This document shows positions 54,766 through 62,296 of a stretch of DNA of 64,000 nt, piece by piece. The notes under the pieces were generated by a model that was not told the origin of the DNA, did not search any database, and saw only the letters and a list, made by a program, of their open reading frames with translations. Position numbers and translations under genes: made by a program. The stretch is from Pseudomonas sp. G2-4 (GTDB lineage Bacteria > Pseudomonadota > Gammaproteobacteria > Pseudomonadales > Pseudomonadaceae). Within the stretch, counting starts at the first letter, position 1; every line of letters begins with the position of its first letter. The stretch spans positions 2,604,001 through 2,668,000 of the forward strand of contig NZ_CP125957.1 of the NCBI RefSeq assembly GCF_030064125.1. Reading direction: 5' to 3'.

Positions 54766-55424
54766 CGGTGCTCCTCCACCAGATACCCCACGCCTCGGAT
54801 GGTGCGGATCAGGTCGGTGGAGAACTTCTTGCGCAGGTGATGGATATGCACCTCGAGGGTGTTGCTTTCGGCTTCTTCGCTCCAGCCGTACAACAACTGC
54901 ATGAGATGGTCGCGGGTCATGACGCGACCGGGGGGCGAGAGCAATTCGTGCAGCAATTGGTATTCCTTGGGCGTCAGCACCACTGGCTTGCCGAAATAGC
55001 TGACTTGCTGGGTACCGGGGTTGAGGCTGATACCGGCGTGTTCGATCAGCATTTGTGCGCGCCCGGCACTGCGCCGCAGCAGGGCGCGCAAGCGGGCTTT
55101 GAGTTCGGCCAGGTCGAACGGCTTGACCAGATAGTCGTCGGCACCGGCGTCCAGCCCGGCGATGCGGTCTTCGGTCGCATCGCGGGCGGTAAGGATCAGC
55201 ACCGGCAGGTTGGAGCCACTGTCGCGCAGGCGCCGCAGGACTTCGAGCCCGTCCATGCGCGGCAGGCCGAGGTCGAGCACGGCCAGGTCAAAAGTTTCGC
55301 TGAGCAGCGCGTGCAAGGCGCTTTTGCCGTCCTTGAGCCAGTCGACGGTGTAGCCTTCGCGGCCCAGGGCTTGATGAATGCCTTCGCCCAGGGCCACGTC
55401 ATCCTCAATCAGTAGTACGCGCAC
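54762..55424 (-). CDS. OmpR-family response regulator (QseB/PmrA-like)
   Basis: A 220-residue regulator. The receiver has the acidic pair IEDD, Asp in LAVLDLGLPRMDG, Thr in ILTARD and Lys in LVKPFDL. The winged helix output domain runs from about 125 (VLTPKEYQLLHELL...EVHIHHLRKKF...IRTIRGVGY). It starts 11 bases after the TPR gene and is coupled to the kinase gene downstream. It probably controls this operon or its own regulon. Confidence 0.92.
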   Translation of the reverse strand: MRVLLIEDDVALGEGIHQALGREGYTVDWLKDGKSALHALLSETFDLAVLDLGLPRMDGLEVLRRLRDSGSNLPVLILTARDATEDRIAGLDAGADDYLVKPFDLAELKARLRALLRRSAGRAQMLIEHAGISLNPGTQQVSYFGKPVVLTPKEYQLLHELLSPPGRVMTRDHLMQLLYGWSEEAESNTLEVHIHHLRKKFSTDLIRTIRGVGYLVEEHR

Positions 55425-55435
55425 ACGGACCCCTG

Positions 55436-56080
55436 TCAGTTGAGTTTCTTGTTCACTTCAATCAAGAGTGCCTGGATTTCCTTGCGGCGTCCGGCATCGG
55501 CCAGTTCACGGCCGGGGCGCGGTGCGGCATTGAGCGCTTTTTGCAGGGTGCCTTGGGCTTCAGCGTAGCGTTTCTGACGGTAAAGGTGATCACCCCAGAA
55601 GTACAGGCTGTCGATACCGTCGGGGTTGGATTGCAACGCTTGCTTGAGCAGTTGTTCGGCTTTGTCGGCATCACCAAAACCGATCGGCCAGCCGGGTACC
55701 CGGTCGTACAACGCCGCGAGACTGGTATAGGCCGAACCTTGCAGGGCTTTGGGGTCCAGGGCCAGGGCTTTTTCCAGGTCGGTCCTGGCCTCCTTGACTT
55801 TGCCCAGGGCGCCGAGCCCGCCTTGGGCTCCGGCCCAACTGCTGGTGACGATGCCTGACCAGATCCAGGCTTCGGCCAGCTCCGGGCGTTCATGGGTGAA
55901 CGTCGTGGCTTGCGTTGCCAATTGCTCGAAGGCGGCTTCGCGTTGCTTTTCCGGCAGTTCATATTGAATGTGCGCCCAACTTTGCTGGATGCCGACGAGG
56001 CGTTGCTGGTCAGCCGTGTCCAGTGCCCAGGCGCTTTGGCCCACGGCGACGATCATCAGGCCGGCGAGAAGTCTTTTCAT
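55436..56080 (-). CDS. Periplasmic TPR-repeat protein
   Basis: A 214-residue protein. The signal peptide is MKRLLAGLMIVAVGQSAWA-LD. The mature part is helical with TPR-like units, e.g. ARTDLEKALALDPKALQGSAYTSLAALYD, AEQLLKQALQSNPDGIDSLYFWGDHLY and AQGTLQKALNAAP. TPRs give protein-protein contact. Its ATG overlaps the SDR stop by four bases, so it belongs to the same operon. It may be an envelope adaptor for the pathway or for the adjacent two-component system. Confidence 0.85.
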   Translation of the reverse strand: MKRLLAGLMIVAVGQSAWALDTADQQRLVGIQQSWAHIQYELPEKQREAAFEQLATQATTFTHERPELAEAWIWSGIVTSSWAGAQGGLGALGKVKEARTDLEKALALDPKALQGSAYTSLAALYDRVPGWPIGFGDADKAEQLLKQALQSNPDGIDSLYFWGDHLYRQKRYAEAQGTLQKALNAAPRPGRELADAGRRKEIQALLIEVNKKLN

Positions 56081-56886
56081 GGTTTCAGGTGCTCGTTTTC
56101 AGGTTTATGGCTCAGACGGCGGATCAGCGGCAATTGCTTGCGCAGGCCACGGTCCACTAGGTTGGGTAACAGGCTGTTGAGGCGCACGAAGAAGCGCTCT
56201 GGCCAACCCAGGTAGAGATCACGACGGTCACCGGCGATGGCGTGGATCACCGCGCTGGCCACCGCTTGCGGATCATCGACGCTGGCTTTGAGAGCGTCGT
56301 TCAGGGCCTGGGCAGCCGGGCTGTTCATTGAGGTGCGGGTGGCGCGGGGCGCGACATAGAGCACGCCGACCCGCGTATCGGCCAGTTCCCGGCGCAGGGC
56401 CTCGGAAAAACCGCGCAGGGCAAACTTGCTGGCGCAATAGCCGGCATAGCCGGGGTAGCCGATGGAGCCATAGGTTGAGCCCACGTTGACCACCATGGCG
56501 CTGTCGGCTTGCTTGAGCAGTGGTAGCAGCAGCTTGGTCAGGCAGATCGGCGCACTGATATTTACCGCCAGCATCGCGTCGATCTCACTGTCATCAAGCT
56601 GTTCGAGCATGGCGAAGTGATTGATGCCGGCGGCGTTGATCAGCAGGTTGACGCCGTCCAGGGCTGTGGCGGCAGCCAGTATCTTGCGTCGGTCGCAGGC
56701 TGACGTCAGGTCGGCGGCCACCCAGCACAGGTTCTGTGGATAGCGCGCCAGCAACGGCAGCAGCGATTCCTGGTGTCGCGCCACTGCCAACACCCGGGCC
56801 CCGGCGGCGCACAGCGCTGCAGCGATGGCCTGACCGATGCCGCCGCTGGCGCCGGTCAATACCACGCGGGCGTCACGCAGCTGCAT
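56077..56886 (-). CDS. Short-chain dehydrogenase/reductase
   Basis: A 269-residue SDR. NAD(P)-binding TGASGGIG is near residue 12, NAAG near 86, and the catalytic Ser and Tyr-x-x-x-Lys are in NVGSTYG and GYCASKFA. The C-terminal region resembles SDRs that act on acyl or long-chain substrates. ATG 56886 is preferred because GAGG lies just upstream; it then overlaps the di-iron gene by 14 bases. It would reduce or oxidise an intermediate made by the other operon enzymes. Confidence 0.88.
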   Translation of the reverse strand: MQLRDARVVLTGASGGIGQAIAAALCAAGARVLAVARHQESLLPLLARYPQNLCWVAADLTSACDRRKILAAATALDGVNLLINAAGINHFAMLEQLDDSEIDAMLAVNISAPICLTKLLLPLLKQADSAMVVNVGSTYGSIGYPGYAGYCASKFALRGFSEALRRELADTRVGVLYVAPRATRTSMNSPAAQALNDALKASVDDPQAVASAVIHAIAGDRRDLYLGWPERFFVRLNSLLPNLVDRGLRKQLPLIRRLSHKPENEHLKP

Positions 56887-57544
56887 GGTGAGCCTCGCCC
56901 CGTGGTAAACCACGGAACATGTCGGTGTAGAGGCGATACACCACTTTTGAAGCATGGATCACGGCGGCCTGGTCCGCCGGGTCATCGAGTTTGTTCATCA
57001 GGCCGCGATAGGTCTGCATGTGCTCGATGTCCAGGGAACCGTGGGAGCTCAAATAGCTGAAGGCGCTTTCTGGCAGTCCCAGGTGTTCGCGGATGCTGCC
57101 CGCTGCGTGGGTGGCCAGGGCGATGCTGGTACCTTCCAGCACATTGACCATGCCGAACAGTCCCACCGGATTGCCCCGGGCGATCAGGTCATAGAGAAAG
57201 CCGACCATCAGTTCGATCGACAAGGAAGGCTGACCGTTGCTCACCGCGTCGCGATTCCCGCCACAGGCGACGATATCGTCGAGCACCCACTGTTCGTGGC
57301 CGTACTCCTCGTCGATGTACTCACACACTGCCTGGCGCAGCCATTCGAGATGGCTCGGGAGGCGTGCGCCGCAGGCCATCATCAGCGGTACGGTGTGGCG
57401 CACGTGGTAGTAAGCCTGGGCGAGAAACGCCCGGTAGCTCTCCAGGCTGACCTTGCCAGTGAGCGCGTCCCGGATGATCGGCAAATTGAACAGTTCGTGG
57501 CGTTCTTCTTGGGTGGCTTCTTGCAGGGTGTCGAAAAACATCAT
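56873..57544 (-). CDS. Haem-oxygenase-like di-iron oxidase (TenA-like) family protein
   Basis: A 223-residue all-helical protein of the iron-containing redox (TenA/haem-oxygenase-like) superfamily. Potential metal ligands are H47/H50, E80-x-x-H83 (IDEEYGHEQW), E137 (NVLEGTS) and H168/D172/H175 (SSHGSLDIEHM), arranged as in di-iron oxidases of the HDO group such as UndA. Those enzymes oxidise fatty acids, amino acids or amines. TenA itself lacks this metal set, so the thiaminase label is rejected. Its ATG overlaps the AMP-ligase stop, and GAGGA precedes it. It could oxidise the substrate activated by the neighbouring ligase. Confidence 0.82.
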   Translation of the reverse strand: MMFFDTLQEATQEERHELFNLPIIRDALTGKVSLESYRAFLAQAYYHVRHTVPLMMACGARLPSHLEWLRQAVCEYIDEEYGHEQWVLDDIVACGGNRDAVSNGQPSLSIELMVGFLYDLIARGNPVGLFGMVNVLEGTSIALATHAAGSIREHLGLPESAFSYLSSHGSLDIEHMQTYRGLMNKLDDPADQAAVIHASKVVYRLYTDMFRGLPRGEAHHAAA

Positions 57545-59022
57545 GATGCGGATTCCTCGCAATGGGCGGATTCAGTCAGTTGCACGCGGTACAGCGCGAC
57601 GATGGCGTCGCGTCGCGGCCGGCCGTTGGCGGTCAGCAGGCCGTTGGCGGCGGTGAAGGGGTGGGGCAGGCGTGTCCAGCAATGCACCTGGGCATAATCG
57701 GGCAAGGTCTCGTTGGCCTCGGCCACGGCGGCGGTCAGTTCCGCGTCGGTGCAATCCGGGCGGTGGGGCCACAGCAGGGCATGATTGCGCGGCAGCGCTT
57801 CGCCGTAGACGAAGGCCTGGGCGATGTGCCGACGCTGGGTCAGTTCGGCCTCGACCCATTCCGGGTTGACGTTGCGCCCATAGCTGGTGACGAACTGGTG
57901 TTTTTTGCGACCTTTGAGGTAAAGAAAACCTTCATCGTCGAATTCACCCAGGTCCCCGCTGGGCCACCACGCCTCGGCGAAAGGGGCATCACCGAGGTAG
58001 CCGAGCAGGGTCGAACCCTTGATCAGCACTTCGCCGTCTTCGGCCAGGCGTATCTGGACGTGGGGCAGGGGCTTGCCGACACTGCCCGGACGTTGTGTAT
58101 CGGGGCGATTGAGGCACACCACCGAGGCGCATTCGGACAAGCCGTAACCTTCATAGACCGGCATGCCGACGGTCTGGGCGCGCTGCAGCAGGCTCTCCGA
58201 GACCCGCGCGCCTCCCACGGCGGCAAAGCGCAATTTGTGTGGGACGAACGCTTTCTGTTCGGCGGCGCCGACCAGTATCTGTAAAAGCTGCGGCACCAGA
58301 ATCAGGCTCTCGGGGGCACGAGTGGCCAAACACGCAAGCAGGCGTGGCGTGTCGACGCCGCTGGCACCGAGGATGCCGAGGGTTTTCTGGCTCGGTACGC
58401 TCAGCGTGGCGCCGGCATACAGCGCCGCATAGCAGCCGAGGTTTTCCAGCAGGATCGCCAGCGGCAACAGCGCCAGGTGATGCTGCGGGTCGGCGGGTTT
58501 GCTGGCGTGATCGAGCTCGCGCGCAACCCGCAGCAGGCTTTCGGCACTCAGGCAAACCCCTTTGGGGGTGCCGGTGGTGCCTGAAGTAAAGGTCAGTTTG
58601 GCGGTGCCGGTGGGCATCCGGTTCGGTCCGGTAAACGTGCGGCGCCAGAATTCGCCGCTTCTTTCATAGCCGGCAGCGCGCAACTCGGCGTCCAGTTCCG
58701 GCTCGGCGACCACCCGTTCTGCCTGGCTTTGCTCCAGGCAGTGGGCCCGTTGGGTCGGGCTGAAGAAGGGCGGCAAGGTCACACAGGCGAGGCCTTCGAA
58801 CAATGCCGTCAGGTCCCAGAGCATCGCGTCGACGCCGTTGTCCAGTGCCAACGCGATGACGGACACCTGCTCATCGCGCAGACGTTGCTGGCGGTACACC
58901 ACCTCGGCGTACAACGTGGCGTAATCGAGTTTCAGATGATCGCCCCACAGCGCGATGCGATGGGTGTGACGCTCGGCATGGCGACGCAGGGTTTGCTGGA
59001 ATTGCTGCAGTTCAGGCGACAT
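57541..59022 (-). CDS. AMP-binding acyl/aryl-CoA ligase-like enzyme
   Basis: An ANL-superfamily adenylating enzyme of about 493 residues. P-loop LTFTSGTTGTPKGV, A5 YEGYGLSE, A7 WPSGDLG and hinge region LKGRKKHQFVTSYGRNV are present. In the A10 motif, usually PxxxxGK, the sequence is TANGRPRRD, so the catalytic Lys is replaced by Arg. The start is 59022, with AGGAGG upstream and 11 bases of overlap with the hemolysin-family gene. It would activate a carboxylic acid as acyl-AMP and perhaps load it on a carrier or CoA. The substrate is unknown. Confidence 0.85.
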   Translation of the reverse strand: MSPELQQFQQTLRRHAERHTHRIALWGDHLKLDYATLYAEVVYRQQRLRDEQVSVIALALDNGVDAMLWDLTALFEGLACVTLPPFFSPTQRAHCLEQSQAERVVAEPELDAELRAAGYERSGEFWRRTFTGPNRMPTGTAKLTFTSGTTGTPKGVCLSAESLLRVARELDHASKPADPQHHLALLPLAILLENLGCYAALYAGATLSVPSQKTLGILGASGVDTPRLLACLATRAPESLILVPQLLQILVGAAEQKAFVPHKLRFAAVGGARVSESLLQRAQTVGMPVYEGYGLSECASVVCLNRPDTQRPGSVGKPLPHVQIRLAEDGEVLIKGSTLLGYLGDAPFAEAWWPSGDLGEFDDEGFLYLKGRKKHQFVTSYGRNVNPEWVEAELTQRRHIAQAFVYGEALPRNHALLWPHRPDCTDAELTAAVAEANETLPDYAQVHCWTRLPHPFTAANGLLTANGRPRRDAIVALYRVQLTESAHCEESAS

Positions 59023-59689
59023 GGCAACTGTCCTCCTGGCACGACGGCAAGCCCAGGCGGGCGAACAGGCCGATGTTACGCAAGTGAATGAACCCTGCAC
59101 GGATGTTGCCCACGTGCACCCAGGGTTTGCTTTCGTAATAGCTGCCCCAGCTGTGGCGTTCGTCGCCCAACCGCGCCGGGTCGGCGGCGCACAAAGTCAC
59201 GGGTTTCAAACCGAGCCGGTGGAAGCTGTTGACCAAGCCGATGTTGCCGGTGAAAGCCACCCATTCCAGGCCGCCCATGGCCAGTAGGTAGGTGATGGCG
59301 ATGATGCTCAAGCGCGCGCTGCCGGTGTCGCTGGCGGCCAGGTTACCGACTTCGACGATGCCGGCGCGATCCACCGGATGCCCAGCCGCCACACCGATGA
59401 GAGGCTCGATCGGCTCGTCCAGGTAGCGCTCCAGAAACAAGGATTCGTCATTAGCCATGCGCACCCCGGCCACTGCACAGAGCCCGTGGTCGGCGTTGCT
59501 CAAGCCAAACAGCCGCGGCATGAAATGCCGGATGTCGGCGCCGTGGGCCTTGCGAAAACGCTGCTGGATAAACGCTTCGAACGACGGTCGCTGCACGTCG
59601 TCCGGCAAGGCGCCGGACAGGGTCATCGGCGGCGCTTCAGCCTGGCCGAAGTGCAGGGGCAGGGGAATGTTCCAATTGACAACGGGCAT
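59012..59689 (-). CDS. Thermostable hemolysin (T_hemolysin) family protein
   Basis: A 225-residue protein of the family named after Vibrio delta-VPH. Features include RPSFEAFIQQRFRKAHGADIRHFMPRLF, FLERYLDEPIE, EVGNLAA and WVAFTGNIGLVNSFHRLGL. The fold is GNAT-like, so the 'hemolysin' name probably misleads and an acyl- or aminoacyl-transferase role is possible. No signal peptide or membrane helix is seen. GGGAGG precedes the ATG. It is the first gene of the operon that continues through the ligase and di-iron enzyme. Confidence 0.8.
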   Translation of the reverse strand: MPVVNWNIPLPLHFGQAEAPPMTLSGALPDDVQRPSFEAFIQQRFRKAHGADIRHFMPRLFGLSNADHGLCAVAGVRMANDESLFLERYLDEPIEPLIGVAAGHPVDRAGIVEVGNLAASDTGSARLSIIAITYLLAMGGLEWVAFTGNIGLVNSFHRLGLKPVTLCAADPARLGDERHSWGSYYESKPWVHVGNIRAGFIHLRNIGLFARLGLPSCQEDSCHVA

Positions 59690-60013
59690 GGGCAGAACGC
59701 CTCCCTCGATAGAATGGGGAGGAGTATCCGAGGCATTTCTTAACGAAGTCTGAAGGTGAAAAAGCTTCTTGAATGTCGGTCTTCAGCTCAATGCTGTTCA
59801 CTTGAGGTTTGTTCGATTCATTGTGGCGAGGGAGCTTGCTCCCGCTGGACTGCGCAGCAGGCCCATTTTTGTGAGTGCTTCGCACTCAAGCGGGAGCAAG
59901 CTCCCTCGCCACGGGGTCATCTACTTTCCCAATTGAGCAGCATTGCCGTCTTCAGATTGCCTTAAGACTTCACAGGCAGGTTGGCAGCCCACCAGACTTT
60001 CACGAGGCGCGTT
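59690..60013. other. Divergent gap holding REPIN copy 3
   Basis: This 324-base gap separates the hemolysin-family operon from cytochrome b561. It contains the REPIN at 59823-59912 and presumably two promoters. No gene is seen. Confidence 0.6.
59823..59912. repeat. REPIN copy 3
   Basis: Arms at 59823-59845 and 59890-59912 are identical to those of copies 1 and 2. Spacer and right flank (TCATCTACTTTC) match copy 1 in reverse complement, so copies 1 and 3 are the same element in opposite orientation, 42.9 kb apart. Confidence 0.92.
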
Positions 60014-60565
60014 ATGACCCGCGATATTGCCGTAAACCGTTATGGAAAACTGTCGATGACTTTGCATTGGCTGATGCTCGCGCTGTTTGTCGGCGTGTAC
60101 GCGTGCATCGAGATCAAAGGCTTGCTGCCCCGTGGTGGCAGCGCGCGAAGTCTGTTTCTAGGGTTGCACGGGGTGTTCGGCCTGAGCATCTTTGCGCTGG
60201 TATGGGTTCGCCTGTTAGGACGCCTCACGCCGCGCCCACCGATCACGCCTGCGCCGCCGGCCTGGCAGACCGGCCTTGCGCACCTGATGCACCTGGCGCT
60301 GTACGGCCTGATGATTGCAACCCCGGTGCTGGCTTGGCTGATGTTGGCCGCCGGGGGTAAGCCGATGCCGTATTTCGGCTTCTTCCTGCCGGCTCCCGTG
60401 GCCGTGGATCCTGATCTGGCCAAGCAGTTGAAGTATTGGCATGAGCTGCTCGGCACCAGCGGTTACTGGCTGATCGGCCTGCATGCGGCGGCCGGTTTGA
60501 TCCATCATTATTGGGTGGGTGATGATACCCTGGCGCGGTTATTGCCTAGACGAAATCGATCTTGA
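60014..60565 (+). CDS. Cytochrome b561
   Basis: A 183-residue di-haem b protein with four membrane helices. Candidate haem ligands are His in MTLHW, GLHGVFG, HLALYG and IGLHAAAGLIHH. It moves electrons from quinol or ascorbate-like donors across the inner membrane. ATG 60014 follows a GAGG site; an open frame 11 codons longer lacks one. It stands alone, 78 bases ahead of a DUF998 gene. Confidence 0.9.
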   Translation: MTRDIAVNRYGKLSMTLHWLMLALFVGVYACIEIKGLLPRGGSARSLFLGLHGVFGLSIFALVWVRLLGRLTPRPPITPAPPAWQTGLAHLMHLALYGLMIATPVLAWLMLAAGGKPMPYFGFFLPAPVAVDPDLAKQLKYWHELLGTSGYWLIGLHAAAGLIHHYWVGDDTLARLLPRRNRS

Positions 60566-60643
60566 AGGGAGAGTTCTGCTGGGTAGCAAGCGGATTTCGC
60601 GTCACGTGTAAACGAACATCACAACAACAGGGAGCGTTGCAAC

Positions 60644-61294
60644 ATGAAAACCATGGATCGGGCTTTGCTGGGGCTTGGGTTACTTATTCCGCCCTGGCTG
60701 TTTTTGGGGGTTGCGCTGACTGCGCGAGCCTATCCGGGCTACAGCCATCTGGATCAAGCCATGAGCCAACTGGGTGCTCTGGGAGCGCCCACCCACAGTT
60801 TCTCTGGCTGGGTGAACAATTTTCCGCTGGGTGTGATGTTCGTGCTCTTCGCCATAGGCGTGGCGAGACGGTTCAAGGCATCGCGGTTGGCCGTGATCAG
60901 CGCAGCATTGATTCTCGTCCATGGTTTGGCTAGCTTCGCGACCGGCTATTATTCCTGCGATCAGGGCTGTGCGCCGGTTCAGCCGTCGGTCTCGCAGCAG
61001 AACCACAATCTTGCGGGGTTGGTGATGTTCATCTCGCTTACCCTGGCGGGGGCATTGTGGATGTTCCTCGGCAAACGGTTGCTTTCGTCGTCCCGGTTCG
61101 CAATGTTCTCGGCGATCTGTGTAGTCCTGGCCATCGTCACCGTGGTGCTGATGGCGACGGCATTGGCTGACGGTCACCTGTTCGGCCTCTATCAGCGGCT
61201 CAATTACGGGGTTTCGGTGATCTGGATTGCGTCATTGGCGGTAGTTGCCTTACGCGATGAGAATAATCCAGGTATTGCATTGAGCGACTGCTAA
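60644..61294 (+). CDS. DUF998 membrane protein
   Basis: A 216-residue protein with six hydrophobic helices. Family features are YPGYSHLDQAMSQLGALGAPTH near residue 30 and FATGYYSCDQGC near 105, which contains the conserved cysteines. The function of DUF998 is unknown. ACAGGGAG lies before the ATG. It may be co-transcribed with cytochrome b561. Confidence 0.85.
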   Translation: MKTMDRALLGLGLLIPPWLFLGVALTARAYPGYSHLDQAMSQLGALGAPTHSFSGWVNNFPLGVMFVLFAIGVARRFKASRLAVISAALILVHGLASFATGYYSCDQGCAPVQPSVSQQNHNLAGLVMFISLTLAGALWMFLGKRLLSSSRFAMFSAICVVLAIVTVVLMATALADGHLFGLYQRLNYGVSVIWIASLAVVALRDENNPGIALSDC

Positions 61295-61413
61295 CGGCAC
61301 AGCAGTCACTCCCAGTCAGTTGAGCTAGCAGGTTGCACCGGCGCGACAGCGGTTCCGGCGGCAACCTTGGCGACCACCGGCAATCCCGAAGTGCAGCCGT
61401 TAATAAAGTCATC

Positions 61414-61626
61414 CTATTCAGTATGTGGGTCTGGCAACGTAGAGGTCTGTAAGCCGATAGGGGTATCGTCGGCGAATGCGCGGGTGGTCAGAAGGCGCTT
61501 GGCCGAAAGCACCCCGTCATCGCCCTGTAGGTAGCCTACAATCAGTAGTGAATTTCGTTCCGGCGCGCGCAGGACGACTTTTCCCCCCAAGTCGCTTTCA
61601 GGACACGTTTTGTCGTCCACGTGCAA
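61414..61626 (-). CDS. Doubtful small ORF, 70 aa
   Basis: A leftward frame encodes about 70 residues (start would be TTG or GTG) with plausible composition, e.g. GGKVVLRAPERNSLLIVGYL and LLTTRAFADDTPIGL. The open frame extends upstream to a stop near 61680 without an ATG. It could be a remnant of a larger gene or a non-coding frame; I do not recognise it. Confidence 0.25.
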   Translation of the reverse strand: MHVDDKTCPESDLGGKVVLRAPERNSLLIVGYLQGDDGVLSAKRLLTTRAFADDTPIGLQTSTLPDPHTE

Positions 61627-61663
61627 TCGCCAACCCCCGGGAGTGGCAAGCTGTGAGGATGCC

Positions 61664-61793
61664 CCGGACCAGGTGCGCTAAAGACACCTGGCCGGAGAGC
61701 GAGAATGGCGATCGGATGTGCCACGCTACCGTGACGTGGGCCGGACGCCGCAGCCAAGACTCCGGACGGCTGCCGCCTAGGCGGCGGTAGCGT
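61664..61793 (+). ncRNA. Structured 5' leader of fdsGBA, candidate riboswitch
   Basis: The leader forms an 11-bp hairpin with one bulged A (CCGG-A-CCAGGTG at 61664-61675 with CACCTGGCCGG at 61685-61695). A second domain is closed by a perfect 9-bp helix, ACGCTACCG (61723-61731) with CGGTAGCGT (61785-61793). Inside are GCAGCC/GGCTGC (61750-61755/61768-61773) and a GCCGCC-TA-GGCGGC palindrome. The closing helix ends ten bases before the GAGG ribosome binding site of fdsG. The formate dehydrogenase needs molybdenum cofactor, so a Moco-type riboswitch is one guess; I cannot match the published consensus by eye. Confidence 0.4.
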
Positions 61794-61813
61794 TCGAGAT
61801 GCCGAGGTATTTT

Positions 61814-62296
61814 ATGCCCGATGAGACGCTTCACCTGCCTCTGATTCACAGCGTATTGGAGCGCGAGAAGGACACCCCCGGTGCCTTGTTGCCGATTCTC
61901 CACGCCATTCAGGAAGGTTGCGGGTACGTCCCCGACACCGCCGTCCCTGAAATCTCCCATGCCCTCAACCTCAGCCAGGCTGAAGTGCGCGGCGTGATCA
62001 GCTTCTACCACGATTTCCGCACCACGCCGCCGGCACGCCATACCCTGCGCCTGTGCCGGGCCGAGTCTTGCCAGAGCATGGGCGCCGAGCGCCTGGCTGC
62101 GCAGTTGCGTGAGCAACTGGCGCTGGATGACCACGGCACCAGTGCCGATGGCAGCATCAGCTTGCGGCCGGTCTATTGCCTGGGCGCCTGCGTTTGCTCG
62201 CCAGCCCTGGAGCTGGACGGTGAGCTGCACGCACGGCTCACCCCCGAGCGGCTGCGCGAGTTGGTGAAAGGCTGTATGGAGGACGGGGCATGCTGA
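61814..62296 (+). CDS. fdsG: NAD-dependent formate dehydrogenase gamma subunit (NuoE-like)
   Basis: A 160-residue thioredoxin-like 2Fe-2S subunit. Ligand cysteines are in CRAESCQSMGA and CLGACVCSP. EGCGYVPDTAVPEISHALN and GVISFYHDF are NuoE/FdsG motifs. GAGG lies before the ATG at 61814; an ATG five codons upstream does not have one. It passes electrons between the FdsB flavin site and other clusters. It overlaps fdsB by seven bases. Confidence 0.93.
   Translation: MPDETLHLPLIHSVLEREKDTPGALLPILHAIQEGCGYVPDTAVPEISHALNLSQAEVRGVISFYHDFRTTPPARHTLRLCRAESCQSMGAERLAAQLREQLALDDHGTSADGSISLRPVYCLGACVCSPALELDGELHARLTPERLRELVKGCMEDGAC

Larger units (their letters stand above)
61295..61813. other. 519-base gap upstream of fdsG with weak ORF and structured leader
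   Basis: The left half (61414-61680) holds a leftward frame without a clear start (see separate entry). The right half (61664-61793) forms strong RNA hairpins described separately. Nothing else is supported. Confidence 0.5.

Noticed and set aside
56873..57544. Thiaminase II/TenA regulator annotation
   Set aside because: The conserved residues match di-iron oxidases of the haem-oxygenase-like group and no thiamine genes are nearby.
59012..59689. Secreted toxin role for the thermostable hemolysin family protein
   Set aside because: No signal peptide, membrane segment or export genes; the operon context and GNAT-like fold point to an enzyme.
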